A stretch of DNA of 64,000 nucleotides, taken from Bacteroidota bacterium. GTDB taxonomy: Bacteria > Bacteroidota > Bacteroidia > NS11-12g > UBA955. Positions 1-8,528 of the stretch are shown here, in pieces; position 1 is the stretch's first letter; each line of letters opens with the position of its first letter. A program made the position numbers and the translations under genes. A model generated the notes under the pieces. It saw nothing but the letters and a program-made list of their open reading frames with translations, was not told the origin of the DNA and made no database searches. The stretch lies in contig JAEUUL010000024.1 of the NCBI GenBank assembly GCA_016787485.1, forward strand, positions 1 through 64,000. The letters are read 5' to 3'.

Positions 1-2403
1 ATCCCGGCCATGGTTGGCAAATCCGTTCACTACGATGTCGCCATACACAAAGCATTGTGTTTTCAGCGGTTTCGGTGCCCAGCTCACCACAGGCAGCGTG
101 TTCACCTTCACCACCACTGTATCGCGGTGTTCGCAGGTGTAGCCGTTCTGGGTCACTTTCAGGAACAGTTCGTAGGCAAAGTTCTGCGCTGCTCCTCCCG
201 GAGGGTTCGTATTCTTCGGGCTCACCGTATAGTCGGTGTTGCTGCCCAGCGCTGTGCCTTTGTTTATATCCGTCCACATATACTGGCCGGCGAAGCCCAC
301 AGGGCGCTGTCCGCCACTGAGCAGGGTGCTGCTGTTGGTGCATATCGCACGGTCTTTACCTGCCAGGGATACCACTGTATCATTCACATTCAGTATGGCG
401 GTATCCTTGCTTTTGCACAGGAACTTGGGTTCGGTAATGGTTACAATATAGGGGCCTTTCACATGCTTGGTAATGGTGCGTGTGGTATCGCCGCTGTTCC
501 AGCTGTAGTAAACAGTATCGTTATGGCCGGCATCGAAAGTAGCCTGTTCATAGGTACATATCCGCTGGTCTGCCATGGGTTGAATAACGGGCAGGGGTTT
601 CAGGTACACCACAGCAGTATCATAGAAAACACAACCATCCGCATCGGTTACTTTCACCTGTATCGTACTGTCACGGGTGATGTTATTCACAGTCAGTGAA
701 CTCAAAGTATCTCCGGTGATATGTGTTGTGGGACGGGTCCAGTAATAGCGATAGGGAGTTTTTGCATACCGGATATCAGCATTGAGCATGATATTGGTAC
801 CATGACAGGCAAAGGTATCGGCAGTGGCCAGTTTCACCTGTGGAGGCAACGGCAGTTCTACTGTATCCCTGTAAATGGTAGGACAGTTGTCGCTGTTGTT
901 TACGGTATGTACGATAATGATTTTTCCGCCATATTTGGTAAACCACACAGAGTCTTTGGCTTTCGTGCGGTAGAACAGTTCCTGGTTACCCAGACTGTCG
1001 CGGATACTCCATTTGTAGGAAGGAGATCCTTTGAATCCTGCAGGAGTCACAGCCTCAAACTTGAACATACCGCATTTCTTAATGGTGTATTTGCGGGTGC
1101 TGGTGGCTTTGTATTTCACACGAACCTTAAATCCGCGAATCGCTTGGGAAGGTTTGGGGCAGTGGTCGTCTGTAGCAGTAACGGTGAATGAATAAGCCAC
1201 ATCGCTTGCCTGGCCCACTTTGGTTTGCCAGCAGAACTCTGCGGTTTTTTCGCGGTCTTTGGGGTTCAGTATGGTAAAGGTAGCACCCGGAATACCACGG
1301 TTCCATTTCAGTTGCACTGTATCTGGTATGGTTTGATGCGGGGTAAAGGTTTCGTCCTTCCCATCAATTTTGAAGCAAATTTTATCCCCCTCGCACACAT
1401 AATTCGTAGTGGGGCCCTCAATCGTTGGTGCTTTATTATAACCGCAGTCGTCTTTGACAATCAACTGCATATCCCTTCGGGTTTTGCCTATCATCAGGTA
1501 GGCACCGGTGGCACTATCCCGCCGCCATTCCGTTATTTCAATTACCACAATTCCCACCTCATCGCATTTGGTAGGTGTAAAGATGATATCCCCTGTGGCA
1601 GTATCCATAAGGAAACCACGGGGAGGCTTGGTGTTTGGATTAGGAGCACAGGTAATACTGGTGGGAGGCACACAGTAAGGAGTCATAGGGTACCTGTAGC
1701 TAAAGGGTGAAGCATAGCTTACAGTGCTGCTGGGCAAACTGGAAATACCAGGAACCAGCTTATAGCTGAAGGAGTCGTAATCCACGGTATCGATGGCACC
1801 ATTGTTGAAATAGTAAGCCTGGTTGCAGCAGAGGAAACCAATGGGTTCATTACTCAATTGTGGGCTTGAGTTGCACTTGTTTTTGGTTTTGGGAATGTTG
1901 CAAATGTTGATCATACAGGTGGTCCAGAAATCGTTTCCGGCGGGACCTGTTGTAATTGCACCGTTGCGGCAGCACTGCCCTATGGCAAAAGTCACCTCGC
2001 AGCAACTGGTTTTGTTTTTGAAATTACTCAGCGGAGATGCGTTGAAATCCACTGTGGTTTCGAATGTGTGCTCTTCAATACCTTCACCGGTGCCACCTGT
2101 GTTCTGCGGATTGCAGGGTTTGCTGGTGGTAGAGCACCGTGGGGTCACATCGCGGATACTCACGCGGGTAATGGACATGTTGTAACTACCGCAACTGTTG
2201 CCGCCATTGGTACCACCAAAAGCCACAAATGAAGGGCCGTTGAATGAGATACCACGACAATCCCTGTAAATCTTAGCAGTAATCTTGTACTTACCGCCAC
2301 CCAGGCATTTGTAGCTCATGTCCGCCCCCATCATGTGTGAGGCGCGGAGCTGCGCAAAGCTGCCGGTAAGCAGCAGGAATAAAACGGGTAAGAGTCTTTT
2401 CAT
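1..2403 (-). CDS. Giant secreted Ig/PKD-like repeat protein, N-terminal part (partial at window edge)
   Basis: An uninterrupted minus-strand frame opens at the ATG at 2401-2403 and runs off the left edge, giving 801 codons with no stop. The first 20 or so residues (MKRLLPVLFLLLTGSFAQLRA) are a Sec signal peptide. The mature start reads SHMMGADMSYKCLGGGKYKI, then YRDCRG. This opening is typical of very large Bacteroidota surface proteins annotated as gliding motility-associated or T9SS type B cargo. The visible part has many cysteines and beta-rich, PKD/Ig-like segments with repeated short phrases such as VTDxDGC and YTCEHRDT. The sorting domain that would prove T9SS export lies beyond the edge. 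Its 5' leader shares 16 nt with that of the lipoprotein at 61791. Surface adhesin or motility cargo is the best inference; no enzyme domain is visible. Confidence 0.8.
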   Translation of the reverse strand, partial: MKRLLPVLFLLLTGSFAQLRASHMMGADMSYKCLGGGKYKITAKIYRDCRGISFNGPSFVAFGGTNGGNSCGSYNMSITRVSIRDVTPRCSTTSKPCNPQNTGGTGEGIEEHTFETTVDFNASPLSNFKNKTSCCEVTFAIGQCCRNGAITTGPAGNDFWTTCMINICNIPKTKNKCNSSPQLSNEPIGFLCCNQAYYFNNGAIDTVDYDSFSYKLVPGISSLPSSTVSYASPFSYRYPMTPYCVPPTSITCAPNPNTKPPRGFLMDTATGDIIFTPTKCDEVGIVVIEITEWRRDSATGAYLMIGKTRRDMQLIVKDDCGYNKAPTIEGPTTNYVCEGDKICFKIDGKDETFTPHQTIPDTVQLKWNRGIPGATFTILNPKDREKTAEFCWQTKVGQASDVAYSFTVTATDDHCPKPSQAIRGFKVRVKYKATSTRKYTIKKCGMFKFEAVTPAGFKGSPSYKWSIRDSLGNQELFYRTKAKDSVWFTKYGGKIIIVHTVNNSDNCPTIYRDTVELPLPPQVKLATADTFACHGTNIMLNADIRYAKTPYRYYWTRPTTHITGDTLSSLTVNNITRDSTIQVKVTDADGCVFYDTAVVYLKPLPVIQPMADQRICTYEQATFDAGHNDTVYYSWNSGDTTRTITKHVKGPYIVTITEPKFLCKSKDTAILNVNDTVVSLAGKDRAICTNSSTLLSGGQRPVGFAGQYMWTDINKGTALGSNTDYTVSPKNTNPPGGAAQNFAYELFLKVTQNGYTCEHRDTVVVKVNTLPVVSWAPKPLKTQCFVYGDIVVNGFANHGRD

Positions 2404-2412
2404 CCGTATGAT

Positions 2413-2428
2413 TTTGTTTTTTAGTTTC
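2413..2428 (-). promoter_or_regulatory. Conserved A-rich 5' leader motif of the giant secreted protein
   Basis: On the minus strand this reads GAAACTAAAAAACAAA, ending 9 nt before the ATG. The same 16 nt occur at 61770-61785 on the plus strand just before another ATG. A-rich leaders without a Shine-Dalgarno are common in Bacteroidota; the exact identity suggests a shared initiation or mRNA-stability element. Confidence 0.45.
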
Positions 2429-2575
2429 ATGTTCGGTTGTCTTAGGGGTTTTTAACTTCTCTCTTCAAACCCATAGACAGTGCATTCTGGAGGAATGTTG
2501 CCTCAAAAATAATTTTTTTTTGTGACCTGTCCAACAACTCTTGCATTATAATAATGTACAGTGCCGTGCGGGCAT

Positions 2576-2612
2576 AAAAAAACCGGCTTCCTGTAAGGGT
2601 TAGCCGGTTTTG
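2576..2612 (-). terminator. Rho-independent terminator of the 2632-3126 gene
   Basis: On the minus strand a stem AAACCGGCT / AGCCGGTT with a 13-nt loop is followed by a run of seven T. It lies about 20 nt downstream of the stop codon. Confidence 0.85.
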
Positions 2613-2631
2613 TCAAAAAAATCTTACATCC

Positions 2632-3126
2632 TCAGGCCGAGGGTGGTTCTTCGGTCTTCGAAGCGTCTGTTTCAGATTCAGCGGAAGGTGTCGCCGGCTC
2701 ATCATCCCCTTTCAGGTCATGGATCACTTCCTGCACTGTTTCTTTTGCAGTTTCCCAAACATCGCCTGCTGTTTCCTTAACCTTTTCCACGGCGGGTTCC
2801 AGCATATCGTCTACCTTCTCCAGCACTCCTCCGGCCGATTCCTTTGCCTGACTCAGTGCAGGTTCCACATAATCATCCACTTTGTCCCAGGTCTCTGCAG
2901 CCACCTGGGTAATCTTTTCACCCGCGTTGTCTACAAAATCACTGGCTTTTTCAGTGGCTGTTTCCGCCACATCTCTGGCCTTCTCCCAGGCCGATTCTGC
3001 GGCATCCTGTATCTTGTCCATCAGTCCTTCCTCCTTCGGCTGGGTCTGAGTTGTGTCTGCAGTGGCAGGTGGCGGGGTCTTGCTTCCTCCGCCGAAAAGT
3101 TTCTTTAATCCGTCAAAAATTCCCAT
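2632..3126 (-). CDS. Helical low-complexity protein, YtxH/LEA-like
   Basis: The gene encodes 164 residues from the ATG at 3124-3126 (MGIFDGLKKLFGGG). The frame stays open upstream, but that part would run into the divergent pepP gene and looks unlike the rest. After a glycine/proline linker the protein is almost entirely amphipathic helix, with repeated units of the form AWEKARDVAETATEKA, DKVDDYVEPALSQAKE and EKVKETAGDVWETAKE, and an acidic Ser/Thr/Glu tail. There is no signal peptide or membrane segment. The composition resembles YtxH or LEA-like stress proteins, which is a resemblance in pattern only. It is divergent from pepP with a 48-nt shared promoter region and is followed by a good terminator, so it is monocistronic. 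Confidence 0.7.
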   Translation of the reverse strand: MGIFDGLKKLFGGGSKTPPPATADTTQTQPKEEGLMDKIQDAAESAWEKARDVAETATEKASDFVDNAGEKITQVAAETWDKVDDYVEPALSQAKESAGGVLEKVDDMLEPAVEKVKETAGDVWETAKETVQEVIHDLKGDDEPATPSAESETDASKTEEPPSA

Positions 3127-3145
3127 AGCTTTTTCTTTAGTATCG

Positions 3146-3153
3146 CAAATTTG
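3146..3153. promoter_or_regulatory. Palindromic -7-like element in the divergent pepP region
   Basis: CAAATTTG is its own reverse complement and matches the Bacteroidota -7 box TAnnTTTG at all defined positions but one on either strand. It lies 21 nt before the pepP ATG and 18 nt before the ATG of the divergent gene. No convincing -33 element was found. Confidence 0.35.
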
Positions 3154-3174
3154 CATCTTATTTCGCACGATTCG

Positions 3175-4455
3175 ATGAAATACAATCAAATTTCCCGGGA
3201 ACTTTTTATCAAAAACCGCAAAAAACTGGCTGAACGCATGAAACCCGGCAGCATCGCTGTTTTTCACAGCAACGATGAAATGCCCAGAAACGGCGATGCC
3301 AGTTTCCGTTTCAAACAGAACTCAGATGTGTTCTACCTTACAGGTGTAGACCAGGAAGAAACCATTCTGGTGCTGTTTCCCGATTCGCCCAATCCCCTTT
3401 TCAGGGAAATGCTGTTCATCCGTGAAACAAGTCCCGAACTGGCTCGTTGGGACGGCGCAAGACTTACTCCGGAAGAGGCGTATGAGGTTTCCGGAATTTC
3501 AAAAGTCTTCTGGTACCACGAATTCACGAAAACCACCCACCCTGCCTTTCTGCTGGCCGAACAAATTTACTTTGATCTGAATGAAAACGACAGATACACA
3601 GACCGGTTCGATTATGCAGGTCTGCGCATGGCCCGCGAGCTGAAACGCAAATATCCTGCCCACACCCTGCTGCGTTCGGCACCCATAATGGCCGACCTGC
3701 GCATGTGCAAAGAGCCCGAAGAAATTGAACTGCTGAAAACAGCCATAGAGATCACACGGCACGGATTTGAACGGTTGCTGAAATTCGTCAAACCGGGTGT
3801 TTGGGAATATGAAATTGAAGCTGAACTGATTCACGAATTCACCCGCCGCCGCAGCGGTGGCTTTGCGTTTGACCCCATTATTGCCAGCGGTGCCAGTGCC
3901 TGCACCCTGCACTACATAGAAAACAACAGACAGTGCAAAGAGGGTGACCTCCTGCTGCTGGATTTTGGGGCAGAATATGCCAATTACAATGGCGACCTTA
4001 CGCGCTGTATTCCGGTAAACGGCAGGTATTCAGACCGGCAAAGAGCCGTGTACAATGCCGTTTTGCATGTACATAAGGCAGCCCGCGAATTGCTGAAGCC
4101 CGGAAAACTCCTGCCCGATTATCATGCGGAAGTATGCCAGGTGATGACCGAACAATTGCTGCAATTGGGCCTGCTTACCAGCCAGGAAATAAAAGACAAC
4201 CCGAATGCTTTTATGAAATACTACATGCATGGCACCAGTCACCATCTGGGCATAGACGTGCACGATGTTATGCACCGCTGGAAACCCATACCTGCCGGCA
4301 GCGTGCTTACCATTGAACCGGGTATTTATATTCCGGAAGAAGGGATAGGTGTGCGCATTGAAAACGACGTGATACTTACTGAAAATGGCATTGTGGACTT
4401 GATGCAGGATTACCCCATTGAGGCCGATGAAATTGAAGCTTTGATGGCCCGCTGA
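3175..4455 (+). CDS. pepP: Xaa-Pro aminopeptidase (M24B)
   Basis: This cytoplasmic metallopeptidase removes N-terminal residues that precede proline. The product is 426 residues from the ATG at 3175; an upstream in-frame extension would read through the divergent promoter. An AMP_N domain covers about residues 1-150. The pita-bread catalytic domain follows, with metal ligands visible as Asp263 and Asp274 (LLDFGAEYANYNGD), His356 (HGTSHHLGIDVHD), Glu381 (EPGIYIPEEG) and Glu396 (RIENDV). All five are present, so it should be active. The gene is convergent with pcm, the two stops lying 1 nt apart with no terminator between. Length and motif order fit PepP rather than methionine aminopeptidase. 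Confidence 0.93.
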   Translation: MKYNQISRELFIKNRKKLAERMKPGSIAVFHSNDEMPRNGDASFRFKQNSDVFYLTGVDQEETILVLFPDSPNPLFREMLFIRETSPELARWDGARLTPEEAYEVSGISKVFWYHEFTKTTHPAFLLAEQIYFDLNENDRYTDRFDYAGLRMARELKRKYPAHTLLRSAPIMADLRMCKEPEEIELLKTAIEITRHGFERLLKFVKPGVWEYEIEAELIHEFTRRRSGGFAFDPIIASGASACTLHYIENNRQCKEGDLLLLDFGAEYANYNGDLTRCIPVNGRYSDRQRAVYNAVLHVHKAARELLKPGKLLPDYHAEVCQVMTEQLLQLGLLTSQEIKDNPNAFMKYYMHGTSHHLGIDVHDVMHRWKPIPAGSVLTIEPGIYIPEEGIGVRIENDVILTENGIVDLMQDYPIEADEIEALMAR

Positions 4456-4456
4456 G

Positions 4457-5134
4457 TTATTTTTCCGCGTCCCAGCCTTCCTTGCCCCGCAGAGGCACGA
4501 ACCTGAATTGGCCGAATACCTCTGTGCGGGTCTGATTGCCAGCCAACCGGGTGATGCGCATCATGCGCTGATTGTCCGGTTTCTCGCCCACCGGAATAAC
4601 CAGTCTGCCACCCGGTTTCAACTGATTTATCAGTGATTTTGGCACTTCCGGAGCACCGGCTGTCACCAATATGGCATCGAATGGCGCATGGGCAGGCAGA
4701 CCCAATGAACCATCACCGTGAAACAACTGAATTTCATTGTCCAGTTTTTTAAGCACCCCCGAGGCTTCCTTCAGCAGCGGAGCAAGTACTTCCACAGAAA
4801 AAACCCTGACTCCCATAGCCGAGAGTACCGCTGCCTGATATCCGCTGCCTGTGCCGATTTCAAGCACTTTGTCGCCTGTACTCAATTGCAGCAGTTGGGT
4901 TTGGTAAGCCACCGTGTAGGGTTGTGAAATCGTTTGGTCATGTCCTATGGGAAAAGCCGCGTCTCTGTAAATGAATTTCTCAAAATCTCGGGGAAAGAAC
5001 AATTGACGCGGAACCACTCCCATGGCCCTCAAAACCTCAGGCGAGGAAATTCCTTTTTGCCGCAATTCCTCCACAAGCTTTCTGCGCTGTCCTGCCAGCA
5101 AATGGCTCTCCTGTATATCTGGGATTGTAAACAT
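4457..5134 (-). CDS. pcm: Protein-L-isoaspartate O-methyltransferase
   Basis: The enzyme transfers a methyl group from S-adenosylmethionine to L-isoaspartyl residues, starting repair of aged proteins in the cytoplasm. It has 225 residues from the ATG at 5132-5134 (MFTIPDIQESHLLAG), close to the usual 205-225; a longer frame upstream lies in the divergent promoter region. The SAM site is seen as VLEIGTGSGYQAAVL. Just before it, GHDQTISQPYTVAYQTQLL is the hallmark PCMT segment, and the C-terminal part has GGRLVIPVG. On the minus strand, TATTTTTC lies 5 nt before the ATG, one base from the -7 consensus. It may be co-regulated with the divergent oxidoreductase-like gene at 5211. Confidence 0.93.
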   Translation of the reverse strand: MFTIPDIQESHLLAGQRRKLVEELRQKGISSPEVLRAMGVVPRQLFFPRDFEKFIYRDAAFPIGHDQTISQPYTVAYQTQLLQLSTGDKVLEIGTGSGYQAAVLSAMGVRVFSVEVLAPLLKEASGVLKKLDNEIQLFHGDGSLGLPAHAPFDAILVTAGAPEVPKSLINQLKPGGRLVIPVGEKPDNQRMMRITRLAGNQTRTEVFGQFRFVPLRGKEGWDAEK

Positions 5135-5210
5135 TTGTGAAAAATACCGGTTTGAAACTGAGATGACTTCATAGCCACCTTTGTTCTGCGGTGCAAAATA
5201 AACAGCGCCT

Positions 5211-6170
5211 ATGTATAAAACCGTCATACTGGGTTCACAACGAAAATCGGAGCAGTGGCTTCCGGAACTGGACAGATCTTCTGACTTCCGGTTTACCGGA
5301 TTTTATGATCCGGATGATTCTGCAAATGCTGATCCGCTGGGACAGTTGATGTATGGAATGGAACTGGCACAATCGGCTGATGTTTTTATCGTTGACCGGC
5401 ATGTGCGCAAGCTCGATCCCTCTTTTCTGCATCACATCACACGCAGCGGCTGCCATGTTTTGTTCGATGGGTACCATTTGCAGGAATGCGATGAAGCATC
5501 GGAATTGCTGAAATTGCAGACTGAAGGCCGCAACTGTATTCATATCGGAAACGTGCTTTACAATCAGCCCCTGTTTACAACCGCTAACCAGTACATACGC
5601 AAGCCGCGGCTAATCCGCATAGAAAAACACTGCACTGTGCCGCAGAACGGCCATTTCAAAAGCTGGTTTTATAAAAACCTGGCCGAAGAAATGGATATAC
5701 TCCTGCGCATCTCGCAAAGCAATGTAAGACATATAACAGCAAGACCTTTATTCCTTTTTGGCGATAAACCTGACCTGCTGAATATTCATATTGAATTTGA
5801 CAACGATTCTATTTGCAATATCGCTGCCGGAAGAGCTATAAAACCCGGTACCCACCGTTTCCGCATTTTTCAGCAGGACAAACTGTACGATCTCAATTTT
5901 ACACAAAACCGACTTCTGGAATACCGGCAGACAGATAACCGGGACCAACTTTCATTTCTTGAAGACGATGAAGTGAGTTCTGTTGCGGGTTTTACCGAAA
6001 TAGAAAGGCCTGTTATGCCATTTGATGTCTGGAAAACGGAATTGCGCAATTTTTCAGAAAACATTAGTAAATCGCTGACCCCAATCAGCAGCATGGAAGA
6101 AATGGTGCAGGTTTCTTTGGCCTGCCAGTCTGTAACCGACAAAGTGCAACGACGCTACATGGAAGTGTGA
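5211..6170 (+). CDS. Gfo/Idh/MocA-like oxidoreductase, degenerate
   Basis: The protein has 319 residues and no signal peptide. The N-terminal third looks like a Rossmann fold (YKTVILGSQRKSEQW, then FTGFYDPDD, then SADVFIVDRH and GCHVLFDGYH), ordered as in Gfo/Idh/MocA sugar dehydrogenases. The glycine-rich NAD(P) loop is weak: LGSQRKSE in place of GxGxxG. The usual catalytic EKP motif appears only as RIEKHCTV at about residue 142. The remainder is a beta-rich C-terminal domain. It may be a divergent dehydrogenase or a non-catalytic relative. It precedes a lipoprotein and a sugar transferase, which would fit a role in surface sugars, but that is inference. The family assignment is uncertain. 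Confidence 0.5.
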   Translation: MYKTVILGSQRKSEQWLPELDRSSDFRFTGFYDPDDSANADPLGQLMYGMELAQSADVFIVDRHVRKLDPSFLHHITRSGCHVLFDGYHLQECDEASELLKLQTEGRNCIHIGNVLYNQPLFTTANQYIRKPRLIRIEKHCTVPQNGHFKSWFYKNLAEEMDILLRISQSNVRHITARPLFLFGDKPDLLNIHIEFDNDSICNIAAGRAIKPGTHRFRIFQQDKLYDLNFTQNRLLEYRQTDNRDQLSFLEDDEVSSVAGFTEIERPVMPFDVWKTELRNFSENISKSLTPISSMEEMVQVSLACQSVTDKVQRRYMEV

Positions 6171-6187
6171 AGTAAGCCGTTCTGACT

Positions 6188-6195
6188 TATTTTTG
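6188..6195 (+). promoter_or_regulatory. -7 promoter box TATTTTTG of the 6202 lipoprotein
   Basis: It matches TAnnTTTG exactly and ends 6 nt before the ATG at 6202, so the mRNA should have almost no leader. Confidence 0.55.
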
Positions 6196-6201
6196 CAGTC
6201 C

Positions 6202-7086
6202 ATGCGCTATTTGTATTCCGTTGCAATTGTCTTTGGTGTTCTTCTGGCATCCTGCAAAGGAAAAAATGAGACGATTCCAGCCTATGTGCAAATTGACTCC
6301 CTGATGATGCAAACCACTGCTGGACAGGGCAGCAACGTGCATGATCTTTCTGCTTTTCAGTTGTATCTTGACGGAGATTACAGGGGTTATTTCGAACTGC
6401 CCGCCAGGGTTCCGCTACTGGCTGAAGGAAAGCATAAAATCACTTTGATTCCTGCTGTTCGCCTGAATGGTGCTGCAAACCAGTTCTCTCTGTTCAGGTC
6501 TCTGCAAGCCATAGACACAACCGTTACCCTCACAGCGGGACAAACCCTGTCCCTTGAAAAGGTTATATTCAGGTTCCGCAGCAATTGTCAATTGCCGTGG
6601 GCAGAAGATTTTGAAGACAATTCCGCCACCCTTATTCCGTTGTTTACTGCACCCGGCGACACTTCCTATATCACTACTGAACCATTTAGCCTGAAAGGCC
6701 GTTTTTCTTCAGATTCCAAAGTATACACTGCCTTTTTTACACCTTCGGATACGCTGAAATACATGGATTTGATGTCCTTTGCCACCTTCAGCAATCTGCC
6801 GGTAAACGGAACGGATATATTTCTTGAACTGGATGTAAAGTCACCCATACCTGTGCAGGTAAGTCTGCAGCGCATTACTTCATCCAAAAATGAATATGTA
6901 CCCTACTTATATATCAATGAAACCGGAGGGCTGTGGAAGAGATTCTATATCAACCTTACCTACGAACTCGCCGGTCAGCCATCCGATGTAAAGGTAAGGG
7001 TGTTGCTAAGCCTGAATAAGCCTGCAGAATTAAATCAGGCAGTACAGGTGCATATCGACAATCTGAGATTGAATTATCTGCAATGA
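6202..7086 (+). CDS. Lipoprotein of unknown function
   Basis: The product is 294 residues from the ATG at 6202. An in-frame TTG three codons earlier lies inside the likely promoter and is not chosen. MRYLYSVAIVFGVLLASC is a lipoprotein signal with lipobox LASC, so the mature protein is membrane-anchored, probably periplasmic or surface-facing. The body is beta-rich. Its N-terminal part resembles a small carbohydrate-binding or PEGA-like fold (FQLYLDGDYRGYFELPARVPLL), followed by a jelly-roll-like segment ending HIDNLRLNYL. I recognise no family. The stop overlaps the start of the sugar transferase (ATGA), which implies translational coupling and a shared role in cell-surface glycan assembly. 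Confidence 0.75.
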   Translation: MRYLYSVAIVFGVLLASCKGKNETIPAYVQIDSLMMQTTAGQGSNVHDLSAFQLYLDGDYRGYFELPARVPLLAEGKHKITLIPAVRLNGAANQFSLFRSLQAIDTTVTLTAGQTLSLEKVIFRFRSNCQLPWAEDFEDNSATLIPLFTAPGDTSYITTEPFSLKGRFSSDSKVYTAFFTPSDTLKYMDLMSFATFSNLPVNGTDIFLELDVKSPIPVQVSLQRITSSKNEYVPYLYINETGGLWKRFYINLTYELAGQPSDVKVRVLLSLNKPAELNQAVQVHIDNLRLNYLQ

Positions 7087-8489
7087 ATAAGAGAATTCAA
7101 ACCGCCCTGTACATTTGTGCTGATCTGTGCATGGCCGCATTGGGCTGGTACCTCTTTTTCCTGTACAGAAAACACATTGTAGAAGCGGGCAAACATGGGT
7201 ATGAAGTCCCGGTCAATCATGACATTAAGCTTTACCTGGGCCTCATTCTCATACCCCTGTGCTGGGTGCTTTTATATACGGCCACCGGGTTTTACCGCAA
7301 CATTTTCCGCCGCAGTCGTCTGCGCGATGTGCAGAGCACCTTTACTTCTTCGGTTGTGGGAATTCTGTTTATTTTCTTTGTTCTTATTCTGGATGACAGT
7401 GTGGCGAATTACCGTGATTATTACCTGTCTCTGGTAGTGCTTTTTCTGCTTCACTTTATTCCTACCCTCCTGCTGCGCCTGATTATTACCACACGTACCA
7501 TTCGCAAGGTACAGCACAGGTTGTGGAGCTTCAACACCATACTTGTCGGGACAGGAAACAATGCAGCCAGGTTGTTTGCTGAGTTGGAATCTGCCCGCAA
7601 ATCTGAAGGATTCCGCATTGTGTCGGTTTTGCGCGAACATGCAGAGGAATCTAGCGGAACCTTGCCTTCTGCCGGGTCGTGGAAAGAACTCCCTGAAAGA
7701 ATTCGCTTAACCAGTGCTGAAGATGTGATTCTGGCACTGGACGATAAGGATCACAACCTTGTACCGCAAATCGTAGACCTGATACAGAATGAAAATGTGC
7801 ACCTGAAAATCATGCCGGACAGTTACGGAATGGTAATGGGTATGGTGAAGATGAACAACATACTCGGTGCAATGCTCGTTGAAGTGGATTTTGAGGTGAT
7901 GCCCCAATGGCAAAAAACAGCCAAACGGATATTCGATATCCTCTTCTCCACTCTGGCTCTCGTTATTGCTTCACCGTTTTTACTCCTGATAGCCATTGCC
8001 ATTCGTGCAGACAGTCCGGGCCCGGTCTTTTTCCTGCAGGAACGGATAGGGCTCAAAGGCAAGCCTTTCCGAATCGTGAAATTCCGGAGCATGCGCGTAG
8101 ATGCCGAAAATGCCGGACCCCAACTCAGCAGGGAGCACGACAAACGCCATACCCGGGTGGGTTCATTTCTCCGTAAAACCAGACTGGATGAATTGCCCCA
8201 GTTCTGGAATGTGCTGAAAGGCGAAATGAGTGTGGTGGGACCGCGCCCGGAAAGACAATTTTTTATTGATCAGATTGTAACAAAGGCGCCTTATTATTTG
8301 CGACTTCACCGCATTAAACCCGGCATTACCAGTTGGGGTCAGGTAAAATTTGGGTATGCTGAAAATGTGGACCAGATGGTGGAACGTATGAAATATGACA
8401 TACTGTATCTGGAAAACATGTCGCTGGGTCTGGATGCCAAAATTTTGATTTACACTGTTCTCATCATGGTGCAGGGACGCGGGAAGTAA
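7083..8489 (+). CDS. Polyprenyl-phosphate hexose-1-phosphate transferase (WbaP/WcaJ family)
   Basis: The enzyme starts exopolysaccharide or O-antigen repeat-unit assembly by moving a sugar-1-phosphate from a nucleotide sugar to undecaprenyl phosphate at the inner membrane. It has 468 residues. About four transmembrane segments lie in residues 5-150, then a CoA-binding-like domain (TILVGTGNNAARLF), another membrane hairpin near 280, and the PF02397 catalytic domain. That domain shows PGPVFFLQERIGLKGKPF, FRIVKFRSMRVDAEN, TRLDELPQFWNVLKGEMSVVGPRPE and the final PGITSWGQVKFGY. All signature blocks are intact. It is coupled to the upstream lipoprotein. No other glycosyltransferases are adjacent, so the rest of the pathway must be elsewhere. 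Confidence 0.92.
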   Translation: MNKRIQTALYICADLCMAALGWYLFFLYRKHIVEAGKHGYEVPVNHDIKLYLGLILIPLCWVLLYTATGFYRNIFRRSRLRDVQSTFTSSVVGILFIFFVLILDDSVANYRDYYLSLVVLFLLHFIPTLLLRLIITTRTIRKVQHRLWSFNTILVGTGNNAARLFAELESARKSEGFRIVSVLREHAEESSGTLPSAGSWKELPERIRLTSAEDVILALDDKDHNLVPQIVDLIQNENVHLKIMPDSYGMVMGMVKMNNILGAMLVEVDFEVMPQWQKTAKRIFDILFSTLALVIASPFLLLIAIAIRADSPGPVFFLQERIGLKGKPFRIVKFRSMRVDAENAGPQLSREHDKRHTRVGSFLRKTRLDELPQFWNVLKGEMSVVGPRPERQFFIDQIVTKAPYYLRLHRIKPGITSWGQVKFGYAENVDQMVERMKYDILYLENMSLGLDAKILIYTVLIMVQGRGK

Positions 8490-8500
8490 TAACTGGTTCA

Positions 8501-8519
8501 GACCCTATAGGGTTTTTTT
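8501..8519 (+). terminator. Probable terminator after the sugar transferase
   Basis: The 12-nt palindrome ACCCTATAGGGT is followed directly by a run of seven T. The stem is short, so it may be leaky. Confidence 0.6.
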
Positions 8520-8528
8520 CTATAATTC

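Noticed and set aside
10-2185. Four plus-strand open frames of 120-229 residues
   Set aside because: They lie opposite a continuous 801-codon minus-strand gene with a signal peptide, and their translations are Cys/His-rich and unlike proteins.
7272-7640. A 122-residue minus-strand frame within the sugar transferase
   Set aside because: Antisense to transmembrane codons of a well-supported gene.
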